Source of the DNA: Pseudomonadota bacterium
GTDB taxonomy: Bacteria; Pseudomonadota; Alphaproteobacteria; Acetobacterales; Acetobacteraceae
NCBI GenBank assembly: GCA_021845595.1
Contig: JAJZVV010000008.1
Span: 1-64,000 of the forward strand
Reading direction: 5' to 3'
DNA: 64,000 nucleotides
The position numbers and the translations under genes are program-made. The notes below the pieces were generated by a model. That model saw nothing but the letters and a program-made list of their open reading frames with translations, was not told the DNA's origin and did no database searches. Positions 53,663-63,258 of this stretch are shown piece after piece (positions within the stretch are counted from its first letter, which is position 1; each line of letters starts with the position of its first letter).

Positions 53663-54178
53663 TCATTGCATCGGGCCGGGCGGCGACCACTGGAAGGTCT
53701 TGCGGTTGCACGGATAGGCGTTGATGAAGTAGCGCAGCACGGCGCTGGCGGCCGGCTCATCCATGTATTGCGGAGCCGCCTGCGCCCAGGAGATGAGCCC
53801 GGAAATCGATTGGCGGCGGGTTGGCGCCGGGTTCGGCAGGCACACCTTCCGCTTGGCGTGACGCGCCCCCATCGTGTCGAGGAGATGGAAGTCCAGCACC
53901 GCCTCCTGGTAGCCGGCGCAGAGGCTGGTGGCCGAGATGTAGAGCGGGTTGTCGCTGCGCGTGGTGCAGGCATTGTAGAGGTCGCGCAGCGAATGGATTT
54001 CCAGCGCACCGCTGCCGACGGCGGCAACCGGCGCGGAGGCGGCCGGCACGACGCTCTGCGAGGCGGAAGCAGCGGGAACGGCCGCCGGCTTGGCGCTGTC
54101 AGCCAGTTTGGTGCTGTCGGCCAGCGCGGGCAGCGTCGCGGCCAGCAGGCCGACGCAGCCGAGAAGGGCAAGGCGCAT
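53663..54178 (-). CDS. Exported Rap1a/Tai-family-like protein
   Basis: 171 aa from the ATG at 54178. A signal peptide (LALLGCVGLLAATLPALA) and an Ala/Ser-rich linker precede a small Cys-rich helical domain (LRDLYNACT, LCAGYQEAVLDF, KVCLPNPAPTRRQSISGLISWAQAAPQYMDEPAASAVLRYFINAYPC). The Cys spacing resembles the Rap1a/Tai immunity family, which neutralises periplasmic amidase toxins. No T6SS gene is nearby, so this may be a household member of the fold. An upstream start (54211) would give a longer N-terminus. Confidence 0.65.
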   Translation of the reverse strand: MRLALLGCVGLLAATLPALADSTKLADSAKPAAVPAASASQSVVPAASAPVAAVGSGALEIHSLRDLYNACTTRSDNPLYISATSLCAGYQEAVLDFHLLDTMGARHAKRKVCLPNPAPTRRQSISGLISWAQAAPQYMDEPAASAVLRYFINAYPCNRKTFQWSPPGPMQ

Positions 54179-54370
54179 AGGGTTTCTCCACGTAAAGGTC
54201 GAAGGACGCATTCGGTCGTCTCAGGTCAGGCCGGTCATCGCCGGGGCCGATCGCCGCTTCGCCGTCTCAACCGGGGGTGCATTAGCGCGTTTCCCCGGTC
54301 GCGACGGCGAATGTTCCGTGTCGTTTTCATGACACTTTCATGACAGACGCGGCTCCGTCGGTTCTGCCCG

Positions 54371-56137
54371 CTACTGGAACGGGTAGTAGCGCATGCTGAA
54401 CATGTAGATCTGCTCGTTGACCTTGGGTGCTCCGCCAACACCGGCAAACGTCGCGCGGCGAACATACTGGTATTGCGGCCCGGCCAGGAAGACGCCGACA
54501 TTCTTGCCTTCCAGGAAGCGCCACCAGAAGCCGACCGAGCCCTCGGTCACGCCCGAGGTATTGGCGGTGCAGACCGGGTTGCTCTGGATGTCGCAGCCGG
54601 CGTTGGAATAGAGCGCGCTGCCATAGCCATAGCCCTTGCCGGCGTTGGTGAATGCGGTGGCGCGCTCCTGCTCGGTGCCCAGGTAGAGGTAAGCGTCGAC
54701 CGCATCGCTCGGATGCGCGATGGCGCCGATCAGCAACTGTGCACCAGGGATCGGGGCCGGCGACCCGTCTCGCCCGACAGTGGCGTCAGGCAGGCCGGCG
54801 GTGGTGTAGCGGCCGATACCGTAGCCGGCGAGGAAGGTCGAGTAGACGTCGAGCCACTGGTCGAAGAACGAGTAGAGCACGCCGCCACCGACACCGCCGG
54901 CCGGGGTGATGTGGTTGTTGCCGCCGGTGCCGATGGTGGTCCGGTCGCGCAGCCAGCGGCCGAGCCCGTAGAGCTCGTAATGGCCGAAGCCCGGGTCGTA
55001 GGTGGTCTTGAGGATCACGTCCGGCGCGGCATCGAAGGAATAGTTGGTGCCGGAGAAGTAGAGCGGCCCGCCAGGGAACTGGTAGTAGGTCGTCCCCTTC
55101 ACCCCGGTGCCGTTCGGCCCGACATACCAGTTCGAGGCCGGATTTTCGAGCGAGAGGCCGACATTGAAGCGGTTGTCGTCGAAGCTCTTCACCAGGCGGT
55201 ATTCCATATTCCGCGTCCAGGTGAAGCCGACGATGTACTGTGCTTCCGGATCGATCGGGATCAGTTCCTGGCGCGGCACCATGCCGGTCTTGAACATGGT
55301 CGCCAGCGACCAGCCCTCGCCGACCAGCGCGTGCAGACCCAGATCGGAATCGTCGATCTGAGCGTAGTAGAGCCGCCAGCGCGGATTATACGAGCTGCTC
55401 TCGATCGAGTTGGCGGTCGGCGCGGCGGACAGGAAGTCGCCCTCGAGATAGGCCCCAACCGAGATCGAGTTGGAAATATTGCCCTGCGCCAGCGCCGCCC
55501 AGCGGCTCTGGCGGGCATCCATGCGGAACTCGCCGATATAGTAGTTCGGGTTGTTCGCCATCGGGATCGCGGTGTTGAAGTTCGATCCGACGCCGGCGGT
55601 CTCGTTGTGGTTGCGGTAGATCGCCGCCGCCTCGACATACCCGCCGAGCGTGACCGTGAGGCCGCCGATGCGCAGCGAGTAGCCAGGCGCCAGCTGGGTC
55701 AGGATCGCCGGGCTCGCGGAGTAGAGCGAGTCGGAACCCGGCGGCGGCGGCACGGTGGTGATCGGATACTCGTCCGAAAACGCCGCCGGCGGCACCGGGT
55801 TGACGGAGGTGCCAACCGCAGGCGGCGGCGCGATGGTGGGCGGAATCTGCTGCGGCACCAGGGTAGGCGGCGCTGCCTGGGCGACGGTCGGCGCGGCGTA
55901 GGGCGCGGCGGTTGCGGCTGCCCGCGCCTTCTGAGCCTCGGCTGCCTTGGCCTTCGCTTGATCCGCGAGCTGCTGCTTGAGCCGCTTCAACTCCTTCTGC
56001 AGATCTTTGATCTCGCTCTCGATCGAATTGAGGTTGTCGCCAGCCGCCTGGGCCAGCGCGGGCGAAACGGAGAATGCGCCGGCGGCGAGGATGGTCGCCG
56101 CCAGAAGCGAGGTTCGGACGAAGTGCACTCGGGTCAT
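54371..56137 (-). CDS. Outer-membrane beta-barrel (porin-like) protein with coiled-coil N-terminus
   Basis: 588 aa. A signal peptide (FVRTSLLAATILAAGAFSVSPALAQ), a coiled coil (IESEIKDLQKELKRLKQQLADQ), a Pro-rich linker (residues about 85-140), then a large barrel with alternating strands (LRIGGLTVTLGGYVEAAAIY) that ends in MRYYPFQ, whose penultimate Phe matches a BAM signal. The layout fits alphaproteobacterial porins with periplasmic trimerisation. ATG at 56137 chosen; a GTG at 56146 is an alternative. Substrate unknown. Confidence 0.8.
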   Translation of the reverse strand: MTRVHFVRTSLLAATILAAGAFSVSPALAQAAGDNLNSIESEIKDLQKELKRLKQQLADQAKAKAAEAQKARAAATAAPYAAPTVAQAAPPTLVPQQIPPTIAPPPAVGTSVNPVPPAAFSDEYPITTVPPPPGSDSLYSASPAILTQLAPGYSLRIGGLTVTLGGYVEAAAIYRNHNETAGVGSNFNTAIPMANNPNYYIGEFRMDARQSRWAALAQGNISNSISVGAYLEGDFLSAAPTANSIESSSYNPRWRLYYAQIDDSDLGLHALVGEGWSLATMFKTGMVPRQELIPIDPEAQYIVGFTWTRNMEYRLVKSFDDNRFNVGLSLENPASNWYVGPNGTGVKGTTYYQFPGGPLYFSGTNYSFDAAPDVILKTTYDPGFGHYELYGLGRWLRDRTTIGTGGNNHITPAGGVGGGVLYSFFDQWLDVYSTFLAGYGIGRYTTAGLPDATVGRDGSPAPIPGAQLLIGAIAHPSDAVDAYLYLGTEQERATAFTNAGKGYGYGSALYSNAGCDIQSNPVCTANTSGVTEGSVGFWWRFLEGKNVGVFLAGPQYQYVRRATFAGVGGAPKVNEQIYMFSMRYYPFQ

Positions 56138-56278
56138 GACATCCACATCGCAGGAGTGACGCCGGCCAGCGGCCGGACGAAAGCGGGCGGACCCTACGGC
56201 CCCGCCGTCGCGATGTCGTGATGAAAATGGCGGAAATTTAATGAAACTTGTATGACAGCAAGCCGGTTCCGGCGCGGC

Positions 56279-56725
56279 TCAGGCCTTCCGTTCCCAGCCA
56301 GTCCGCCCCTGCTGCCAGTAGGCCAACGTGTGCCCGGCCGTCTTCGCCGCGGTCCAGCGCCCGCGCGCCGCTGCCACGGCCGCCTCGTCCTGGCCGTCGA
56401 ACAGATCGAACACGCGCGTGAATGCGGCCAGCCGCTCGCTCGCCACGCCGTCGATCAGGAACAGGTAGCGCGCCCCGTTCGGCGCCACGTCCACGGTATC
56501 GAGCCAGATCGGCTGCAGCTCGGGCGCTCCGCTCGCCGCGGTGCCGTGCGGCAGCCAGTCAGGGTCCTCGCCGAGCCAGAGTGCGGCATCCAGCGCCGCG
56601 ACTCGCTCGGCGCTGCCGCAGACCACGAGCGCCCGCTCCCCGGCCGCGAGCGTTCGTGCGAGCAGTTTCGGCAGCGCCGCGTCCGCCGCGGTGCGGGTGA
56701 GGTGGTAGAACCCCACCTCGGCCAT
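56279..56725 (-). CDS. holC: DNA polymerase III chi subunit
   Basis: 148 aa. The chi fold is recognised from VGFYHLTRTAADAALPKLLARTL, AALDAALWLGEDPDWLPHG (the WLG-x-D-x-x-LPHG motif) and VFDLFDGQDEAAVAAARGRW. Chi links the clamp loader to SSB. The start lies 3 bp after the pepA stop; pepA-holC is a common alphaproteobacterial pair. Confidence 0.93.
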   Translation of the reverse strand: MAEVGFYHLTRTAADAALPKLLARTLAAGERALVVCGSAERVAALDAALWLGEDPDWLPHGTAASGAPELQPIWLDTVDVAPNGARYLFLIDGVASERLAAFTRVFDLFDGQDEAAVAAARGRWTAAKTAGHTLAYWQQGRTGWERKA

Positions 56726-56728
56726 GGC

Positions 56729-58186
56729 TCAGCTCTCGAAATGGGCGGCGACGAAATGGTCCAGAAGCCGCACGCCGTAGCCCGTCGCGCCCTTCGGCAC
56801 GCTCGGCGCGTCCTTGCTCGCCCAGGCCATGCCGGCAATGTCCAGATGCGCCCAGGGCCGGTCCTTGACGAAGCGCTGCAGGAATTGCGCCGCGGTGATC
56901 GCCCCGCCCGGCCGGCCGCCGACATTCTTCATGTCCGCGATGTCGGAGCGGAGCTGCCGGTCATAGGCATCGCCGAGCGGCATGCGCCAGAGCTTCTCGC
57001 CCACCGCAGCCCCGGCCGCGGCGAGCCGTTCGGCGAGTTCGTCGTCATTGCTGAACAGCCCGCCATGCTCGTGGCCGAGCCCGATGATGATCGCCCCGGT
57101 CAGCGTCGCCAGATCCACCATCAGCCGGGGATTGAAGCTCTCCTGGCAGTGCCACATCAGGTCCGCGAGCACGAGCCGGCCCTCGGCGTCGGTATTGATC
57201 ACCTCGACGGTCTGGCCCGACAGCGTCTTCACCACATCGCCCGGCCGCTGGGCGCTGGCCGAGGGCATGTTCTCGACCAGCCCGACCATGCCGACCACCT
57301 CGGCCCGCGCCCGCCGCTTGGCCAGCGCCGCCATCAGCCCGACCACGGCGCCGGCGCCGGCCATGTCCCATTTCATGTCCTCCATGCCGGCAGCGGGCTT
57401 GATGCTGATGCCGCCGGTATCGAAGGTGACGCCCTTGCCGATGAAGGCCAACGGCTGGCCGCCACCGCCGCCCGACCAGCGCATGGTGACGACGCGAGGC
57501 GGATTGGCGCTGCCCTGGGCCACGCCGAGCAGCGCGCCGAAGCCGCGCCGGGCCAATTCCTCCGGCCCCATCACCTCGACCTCGACGCCGAGCCCGCGCA
57601 GCGCCTCGCAGCGTTCCGCCAACACCGCCGGGGTCAGCACGTTGGCCGGCTCGCTCACCAGATCCCGGGTGAGGAAGGCGCCGTCCATCACCGCGCGCAT
57701 CGGGGCGAAGGCGGCCTCGGCGCCGGCGGGGTCCTCGGCCAGAACGGCGAGCCGGGCGAGGCGCGGCTTGTCCTCGGGCTTTTCGCGCGTCCGGTAGCGG
57801 TCGAACCGATAGCTGCGCGAGACCGCGCCCTGCGCGGCGGCGGCGAGCAGCGATGGCGTGAGCGCGGGCGCGGCCAGCGCCGCCTCGCTCTCGCGCCCCA
57901 GCGCCGTGATCGCAGTCCCGCCGGCCGCCTCCGCCGCCAGCGCGTCCGGGGCGGTGCCGAGCCCGACCACGACGACGCGCGAAAGCCCGGCGCCGGGGGC
58001 GAGGATGGTGCAGATCTGGTTCTTCGAGCCCTTGAACTCGCCCGCCGCCAGCGCCCGTCCAACGGCCCCGCCGGTCGCCTCGTCCACCGACTGGAACAAG
58101 CCCGAAGGCCGCTCGCCCTCACCCACCAGCAGCGCCAGCGCACCCGATCGCGGCAAATGGGCCTCGGCGAACACGATCTCCAACAT
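56729..58186 (-). CDS. pepA: Leucyl aminopeptidase
   Basis: 485 aa, M17 family. The signature NTDAEGRLVLAD is intact; FIGKGVTFDTGG and the catalytic Lys (GKG) are visible, as is DMAGAGAVVG. Two metal ions are held by D, E, K and D residues of these motifs. It removes N-terminal amino acids from peptides in the cytosol. Co-transcribed with holC. Confidence 0.95.
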   Translation of the reverse strand: MLEIVFAEAHLPRSGALALLVGEGERPSGLFQSVDEATGGAVGRALAAGEFKGSKNQICTILAPGAGLSRVVVVGLGTAPDALAAEAAGGTAITALGRESEAALAAPALTPSLLAAAAQGAVSRSYRFDRYRTREKPEDKPRLARLAVLAEDPAGAEAAFAPMRAVMDGAFLTRDLVSEPANVLTPAVLAERCEALRGLGVEVEVMGPEELARRGFGALLGVAQGSANPPRVVTMRWSGGGGGQPLAFIGKGVTFDTGGISIKPAAGMEDMKWDMAGAGAVVGLMAALAKRRARAEVVGMVGLVENMPSASAQRPGDVVKTLSGQTVEVINTDAEGRLVLADLMWHCQESFNPRLMVDLATLTGAIIIGLGHEHGGLFSNDDELAERLAAAGAAVGEKLWRMPLGDAYDRQLRSDIADMKNVGGRPGGAITAAQFLQRFVKDRPWAHLDIAGMAWASKDAPSVPKGATGYGVRLLDHFVAAHFES

Positions 58187-58290
58187 CGGAACCTACCCCC
58201 CTGGATCTGAGCGGCGATCCTACCAGCCCTTCCCCGCTTGGCCAGACCCTGGGACTCCGGCCGCACGCGCTCGGGCGTGGGCGGCGAGGC

Positions 58291-58465
58291 TCAGCCCGCT
58301 TCGAGCTCATCGAGGCCGTTGCGCAATGTCGACATCAGCTTGATCGCGCGCAGGTTCTTCGAAAACATCTTGTTCAGGATGGGAACCAGAAATCTATTGG
58401 TATCCTCTTCAGTGATGCCGAGATTGTTTTTCTTTTTACGAACTCTCCATCTTTTGTACGGATTT
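58291..58465 (-). other. Minus-one-frame extension of the Lys-rich gene
   Basis: After a minus-one shift at the AAAAAA run (minus strand GGAAAAAATCC), the reading continues with [13 protein letters not shown], then [33 protein letters not shown] and RNGLDELEAG, ending at TGA 58291-58293. Composition (Lys, Leu, Asn, Asp) matches the upstream gene better than the in-frame tail. The full protein would be about 373 aa. A second A-rich stretch follows at 58429-58439. Confidence 0.6.
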
Positions 58466-59411
58466 TTTCCACATCCGTTTTCATTTGTTGCTCTTGCTTG
58501 TCGATGATCTCCCGCATTTTTTGTACCGCCTGGTCGAAGCCCTTCGGGTTGGCCTTCCGCGCTTGGTCAGCCATCCCCTGGAGTTTGGTGAAGCGCTTCT
58601 GAACTTCGAGAATCGTGGCCATCGTCTCCTGGCAGGTGGTGATGACGCCAGTATAGTCGGCGATGACCAGCTTGAGATTCTTCTTGTATTCCGGGCTGCC
58701 CGCAGCCGTTTCGGCATCCGCCCCATCATCGCTGGCCTCGAGCTTGTCCAGTACGATCTCGAGAGACTCGAATCGCGTATCGAGCTTCTCGAGCTGCCTT
58801 TTCCAGTCCTGCATGTGCTTCGGCATGCATTCTTTCATGGGCACGTTATTGACATTCACGTCCAGCTTGAGGTCCCGGCAGGCGTAGCCGATCTGCTCCT
58901 TCACCCCCTTCGGGGTCAGCTGCGCGGCCAGGACGCGCACGCTCTTGCTGGCATCCGTCTGGCGCTTATACGCCTTCAGCAGGTCGCGCTGCTTCAGCGC
59001 CCCCTCGAATTGGTTGGTCTTGGACTCGATCTCCTCGAGCGAATTGGGGACGACCTGCTCCAACGTTCCGATCACCCGGTTCGCGATCCTGGTCGTCAGC
59101 GCCTTGCCGTAGGCGAGGTGCAGGGCGTCCTCGTAGGCGTCGAGCTCCCCGCGCCAGCTCCCGATGAGGTTGAGTGTCGCGGTGCGCTTCTTTGGGTCGG
59201 CCTTTGCCGCCTTCTTGCACTTCTCTTCGGCGGTGGTGAGCGCCTTGCGCATCACCTTGATCGCCTCGAAAGCCGGTGGCGCGCTGGTCTGATCGACCTC
59301 GGACAATTTCTTCGGCCAGGCTTTCTCGAACTGGACGATCGCCTTGGCGACCCCCGAACCTTCCGCGTCCTCGATGCGCGTCTTTTTCCAAGCCTCGACA
59401 CTGATGCCCAT
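58374..59411 (-). CDS. Lys-rich coiled-coil protein of unknown function, apparent frameshift
   Basis: 345 aa as read in one frame: a highly charged helical protein ([41 protein letters not shown]) with no recognised family or membrane segment. The DNA is AT-richer and A-tract-bearing at its 3' end, unlike its neighbours, suggesting transfer. The frame ends in a dull tail ([15 protein letters not shown]). A one-base shift at the six-A run (58463-58468) opens a better tail of 57 residues to 58291, see that entry. Strong start: ATG at 59411. The shift could be a real mutation, a sequencing error or programmed slippage. Confidence 0.7.
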   Translation of the reverse strand: MGISVEAWKKTRIEDAEGSGVAKAIVQFEKAWPKKLSEVDQTSAPPAFEAIKVMRKALTTAEEKCKKAAKADPKKRTATLNLIGSWRGELDAYEDALHLAYGKALTTRIANRVIGTLEQVVPNSLEEIESKTNQFEGALKQRDLLKAYKRQTDASKSVRVLAAQLTPKGVKEQIGYACRDLKLDVNVNNVPMKECMPKHMQDWKRQLEKLDTRFESLEIVLDKLEASDDGADAETAAGSPEYKKNLKLVIADYTGVITTCQETMATILEVQKRFTKLQGMADQARKANPKGFDQAVQKMREIIDKQEQQMKTDVEKIRTKDGEFVKRKTISASLKRIPIDFWFPS

Positions 59412-59603
59412 GGCTTCGTCCCCCCTACTCCCGGCACCAGTTCATCACTGTGGCGCGGCCACTTCAATACGGCGATGCGGGCCAGCTTGCTCGATCCTGC
59501 CGGAACGGCCGCACCACGGCCTGCACGAGCCGCATCTAGCCGGGCACACGGGAATGTGGCACCAAGCGCGACAACGGTGCCCGGCACCGGCGGAGGAAAC
59601 CCG

Positions 59604-61157
59604 ATGGCGATGCCACGCGCCGACCTCGCGGCCACGCCCGTGCTCGAGATGCGCGGCATCGCCAAGAGCTTTCCCGGCATCCGCGCGCTCTCCGACGTGT
59701 CCTTCGCGGCCTGGGCCGGCGAGATCCATGCTCTTATGGGCGAGAACGGCGCCGGCAAATCCACCCTGATGAAAATTCTCGCCGGCGCCTATCAAGCCGA
59801 CCCCGGCGGCGAGATCCGCGTCGACGGCCGCGCCGTCGCCATCGACGGTCCCGCGGCGGCGCACCTTCACGGCATCGCCATCATTTACCAGGAGCTCGCC
59901 CTCGCCCCGAACCTCACCGTCGCGGAGAACATGGTGCTCGGCCGCGAGCCGGCCCGCGGCGGCCGGCTCGATCGCCGCGCGCTCGCCGCCGCGTGCCGTC
60001 CGGTGCTGGCGCGACTCGGCGTGGCGTTCGCCCCTGAGACCATCGTCGGCCGGCTATCGGCGGCAGAGCAGCAGCTGGTCGAAATCGCGCGCGCCGTGAT
60101 GGCGCACTCGCGCATCCTGGTGATGGACGAGCCGACCACCTCGCTGTCCTCGCGCGAGACCGACCGGCTGTTCGAGCTGGTGCGCCAGCTTCGCGCCGAG
60201 GGGCTGGCCATCATCTATATCAGCCACCGCATGGCCGAGGTCTATCAGCTCGCCGACCGCGTCAGCGTGCTGCGCGACGGCGCGCTGGTCGGCACGCTGT
60301 CGCGCGCGGAGCTCTCCGCCGAGCGGCTGGTGCGGATGATGGTCGGGCGCGATCTGTCCTCGTTCTACACCAAGGAACACAAGGACCCGCATGAGCGGCG
60401 GATCCTGTTCGCGGTGCGCGACATCGCCGATGATCGCCGCGTGCATGGCTGTTCGTTCGACCTGCACGAGGGCGAGGTGCTCGGCATCGCCGGGCTGGTC
60501 GGCGCCGGGCGCACCGAACTGGCGCGGCTGATCTACGGTCTCGATCCGCGCACGCGCGGCAGCCTGGCGCTGAACGGCAAAACGATCGAGGTCCACTCCC
60601 CGCGCGAGGCGATCGCGCAGGGCATCGTCTATCTCACCGAGGACCGCAAGCGCCTCGGCCTGTTTCTCGACATGTCGGTGCGCGAGAACATCAATGTCGA
60701 TATCGTCGAGCAGGATGCGCGCTGGGGCGGCGTGCGCGACTTCGCCGCCGCGCGGCGGCGTTCGGCCGCCGCGATGCAGACGCTCGGCATTCGCGCCGCC
60801 GCCGACACGGTGAAAGTCGGCTCGCTGTCCGGTGGCAACCAGCAGAAAGTGCTGCTCGCGCGCCTGCTCGAAACCCGTCCGCGCGTGCTGCTGCTGGACG
60901 AGCCGACGCGCGGGGTCGATATCGGCGCCAAATCGGAAATCTACCGGCTGATCGACGGGCTGGCCAAGACCGGGGTCGGCGTCGTCGTCATTTCCAGCGA
61001 GTTGCCGGAAATTCTCGGCATCGCCGACCGCGCCATCGTGATGCGCGATGGCTGTTTCGTCGGCGACGTGGAGGCTCGGGACATGACCCAGGAAACCATC
61101 ATCGCGCTGGCCACCGGCGCCGCCCACGCCGCGGCGGCGGAGCGCGCGGCGCCATGA
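59604..61157 (+). CDS. Sugar ABC transporter, dual ATPase subunit (RbsA/MglA type)
   Basis: 517 aa with two ATPase halves. The first has Walker [10 protein letters not shown] (46-54) and signature [14 protein letters not shown] with DEPTTSL. The second has a Walker A replaced by GLVGAGRTE (Lys to Arg, usual in this class) and a signature [14 protein letters not shown] with DEPTRGVD. The pattern is the ribose/galactose/xylose importer type. GGAGG 7 bp upstream. Overlaps the permease by ATGA. Confidence 0.94.
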   Translation: MAMPRADLAATPVLEMRGIAKSFPGIRALSDVSFAAWAGEIHALMGENGAGKSTLMKILAGAYQADPGGEIRVDGRAVAIDGPAAAHLHGIAIIYQELALAPNLTVAENMVLGREPARGGRLDRRALAAACRPVLARLGVAFAPETIVGRLSAAEQQLVEIARAVMAHSRILVMDEPTTSLSSRETDRLFELVRQLRAEGLAIIYISHRMAEVYQLADRVSVLRDGALVGTLSRAELSAERLVRMMVGRDLSSFYTKEHKDPHERRILFAVRDIADDRRVHGCSFDLHEGEVLGIAGLVGAGRTELARLIYGLDPRTRGSLALNGKTIEVHSPREAIAQGIVYLTEDRKRLGLFLDMSVRENINVDIVEQDARWGGVRDFAAARRRSAAAMQTLGIRAAADTVKVGSLSGGNQQKVLLARLLETRPRVLLLDEPTRGVDIGAKSEIYRLIDGLAKTGVGVVVISSELPEILGIADRAIVMRDGCFVGDVEARDMTQETIIALATGAAHAAAAERAAP

Positions 61158-62167
61158 ACACCCAGGAAGGCCGCGCGCTCGATGGCCCTGCCGCGCCGGC
61201 GCCGCGCCCGGCCCCGGACCGCCAGGCATGGCGATCCACCCTGCAGACGCTCGGCATGCTGCCGGTGCTGCTGCTGATCGGCATCGGCTTCGAGCTGCTC
61301 GCTCCGCGCTTCGGCAGTTGGGGCAATCTGTCGATCGTCATGCAGCAGGCCTCCATCAACATGGTGCTCGCCGCCGGCATGACCTTCGTCATCCTCACCG
61401 GCGGCATCGACCTGTCGGTGGGCTCGATCCTCGCCGCCTCGGCGATGGTCGCCGTCATCGTCTCGCTCTGGCCCGGGATCGGCATGCTCGGCATCGCCGG
61501 TGGCCTGCTCACGGGGCTCCTGTTCGGGCTGCTCAATGGCGGGCTGATCGCGCTGGTCCGGCTGCCACCGTTCATCGTCACGCTCGGCTCGCTCACCGCG
61601 GTGCGCGGCGTCGCCCGCCTGCTCGGCGGCGATACCACGGTCTTCAACGCGGATCTGCCCTTCGCCTTCATCGGCAATGCGACGCTGCTCGGCGTGCCGT
61701 GGCTGGTGGTAATCGCGCTCCTCACCATTCTCGCCTCATGGTTCATCCTCCGCCGCACCGTGCTGGGGATGCGCATCTATGCCGTCGGCGGCAACCCCGA
61801 TGCGGCGCGGCTTTCGGGCATCCGTGTCTGGTGGGTGCTGCTGTTCGTCTACTCCCTCTCCGGCCTTCTCGCCGGCCTCGGCGGCGTGATGTCCGCGGCG
61901 CGGCTCTATGCGGCGAACGGGCTGCAAATCGGGCAGAGCTACGAACTCGACGCCATCGCCGCGGTGATCCTGGGTGGCACCAGCTTCGTCGGCGGCATCG
62001 GCTCGATCTGGGGCACGCTGATCGGCGCGCTCATCATCGCCGTGCTGTCGAACGGGCTGACCCTCGTCGGCGTTTCCGACATCTGGCAATTCATCATCAA
62101 GGGACTGGTGATCATCAGCGCCGTCACGCTCGATCGCTACCGGTTGAGCGCGGGCGGAAAGCGGTGA
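61154..62167 (+). CDS. Sugar ABC permease (RbsC type)
   Basis: 337 aa, about 8-10 TM segments, with [17 protein letters not shown] and [33 protein letters not shown], the typical RbsC/XylH signatures. N-terminal 28 residues are hydrophilic. Overlap with the ATPase gene indicates coupling. Confidence 0.93.
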   Translation: MNTQEGRALDGPAAPAPRPAPDRQAWRSTLQTLGMLPVLLLIGIGFELLAPRFGSWGNLSIVMQQASINMVLAAGMTFVILTGGIDLSVGSILAASAMVAVIVSLWPGIGMLGIAGGLLTGLLFGLLNGGLIALVRLPPFIVTLGSLTAVRGVARLLGGDTTVFNADLPFAFIGNATLLGVPWLVVIALLTILASWFILRRTVLGMRIYAVGGNPDAARLSGIRVWWVLLFVYSLSGLLAGLGGVMSAARLYAANGLQIGQSYELDAIAAVILGGTSFVGGIGSIWGTLIGALIIAVLSNGLTLVGVSDIWQFIIKGLVIISAVTLDRYRLSAGGKR

Positions 62168-62205
62168 GACCCGGATCTCAGCGCCGTTTTGGGGAGAGCA
62201 TCATC

Positions 62206-63144
62206 ATGAAGTTCGCGCATCGTCTCGGCACGGCGGCAATCGCCGCTGGTATCGGCCTCGGCACGCACATCGCGGTGGCCGAGCCGTTGAATGTCGGCAT
62301 GTCGGTCGGCTCGCTCGGCAATCCGTTCTTCGTGGCAACGGTGAAGGGTGCCGAGGCGGAGCTGAAGACGCTCGATCCCACCGCCCGGGTCACCGCGGTC
62401 TCGGCCGACTACGACCTCAACAAGCAGGCCACCGAGATCGAGAATTTCATCGCCGCCGGCGACCGCATGGTGCTGCTGAATGCCGTCGATCCGATGGCGA
62501 TCGCGCCCACCATCGCCAAGGCGCACGCGGCGGGCATGATCGTCGCCGCCTTCGATGTCTCGGCCAAGGGCGCGGACGTGACCGCGCAGACCAACAATGT
62601 CAAGGCCGGCGAGATCGCCTGCCAGTATCTCGCCGACAGGCTCGGCGGCAAGGGCGACATCGTCATCATCAACGGCCCGCAGGTCTCCGCCGTGGTCGAT
62701 CGCGTCAATGGCTGCAAATCGGTGCTGGCCAAGCACCCGGCGATGAAGGTCCTGTCGGACAATCTGGATGCCAAGGGCTCGCGCGACGGCGGGCTGGCGA
62801 TGATGCAGGGGCTGCTGACACGCTTCGCGCATATCGACGGCGTTTTCGCCATCAACGACCCGACGGCGATCGGCGCCGACCTCGCCGCCAAGCAGCTGCA
62901 CCGCGACGAGATGATCATCACCTCGGTGGATGGCGCGCCGGATATCGAAGTGGCGCTCAAATCCAGCACGCGCATCGTCGCCTCGGCCTCGCAGGACCCC
63001 TACATGATGGCGGCGACCGCGGCGCGGCTCGGCTACGAGACGCTGCAAGGCAAGAAGCCCGCGCAGCCGGTGGTGCTGCTCGATCCGCAACTGATCACGC
63101 GCGACAACGTTGCCCAATACAAGGGCTGGCAGGCGCCGCGCTGA
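62206..63144 (+). CDS. Sugar ABC substrate-binding protein (RbsB type)
   Basis: 312 aa. Signal peptide MKFAHRLGTAAIAAGIGLGTHIAVA, then PLNVGMSVGSLGNPFF, IENFIAAGDRMVLLNAVDP and QTNNVKAGEIACQYLADR, characteristic of periplasmic binding protein class I (ribose/xylose group). GGGGAGAG 8 bp upstream of the ATG. Order ATPase-permease-binding protein is the classical one. The sugar ligand cannot be assigned; neither a kinase nor an isomerase gene is adjacent. Confidence 0.93.
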   Translation: MKFAHRLGTAAIAAGIGLGTHIAVAEPLNVGMSVGSLGNPFFVATVKGAEAELKTLDPTARVTAVSADYDLNKQATEIENFIAAGDRMVLLNAVDPMAIAPTIAKAHAAGMIVAAFDVSAKGADVTAQTNNVKAGEIACQYLADRLGGKGDIVIINGPQVSAVVDRVNGCKSVLAKHPAMKVLSDNLDAKGSRDGGLAMMQGLLTRFAHIDGVFAINDPTAIGADLAAKQLHRDEMIITSVDGAPDIEVALKSSTRIVASASQDPYMMAATAARLGYETLQGKKPAQPVVLLDPQLITRDNVAQYKGWQAPR

Positions 63145-63258
63145 GCCGGGGGCGGGCGGCCGCGTTCGCCGCGATGCCGCCCGCCTGCTCGCCCGCGCCT
63201 TGATCCCGCCCCGATTTGCCGCCACACCGCGCCGGTCCCCCATACCGGAAGCGCTGCC

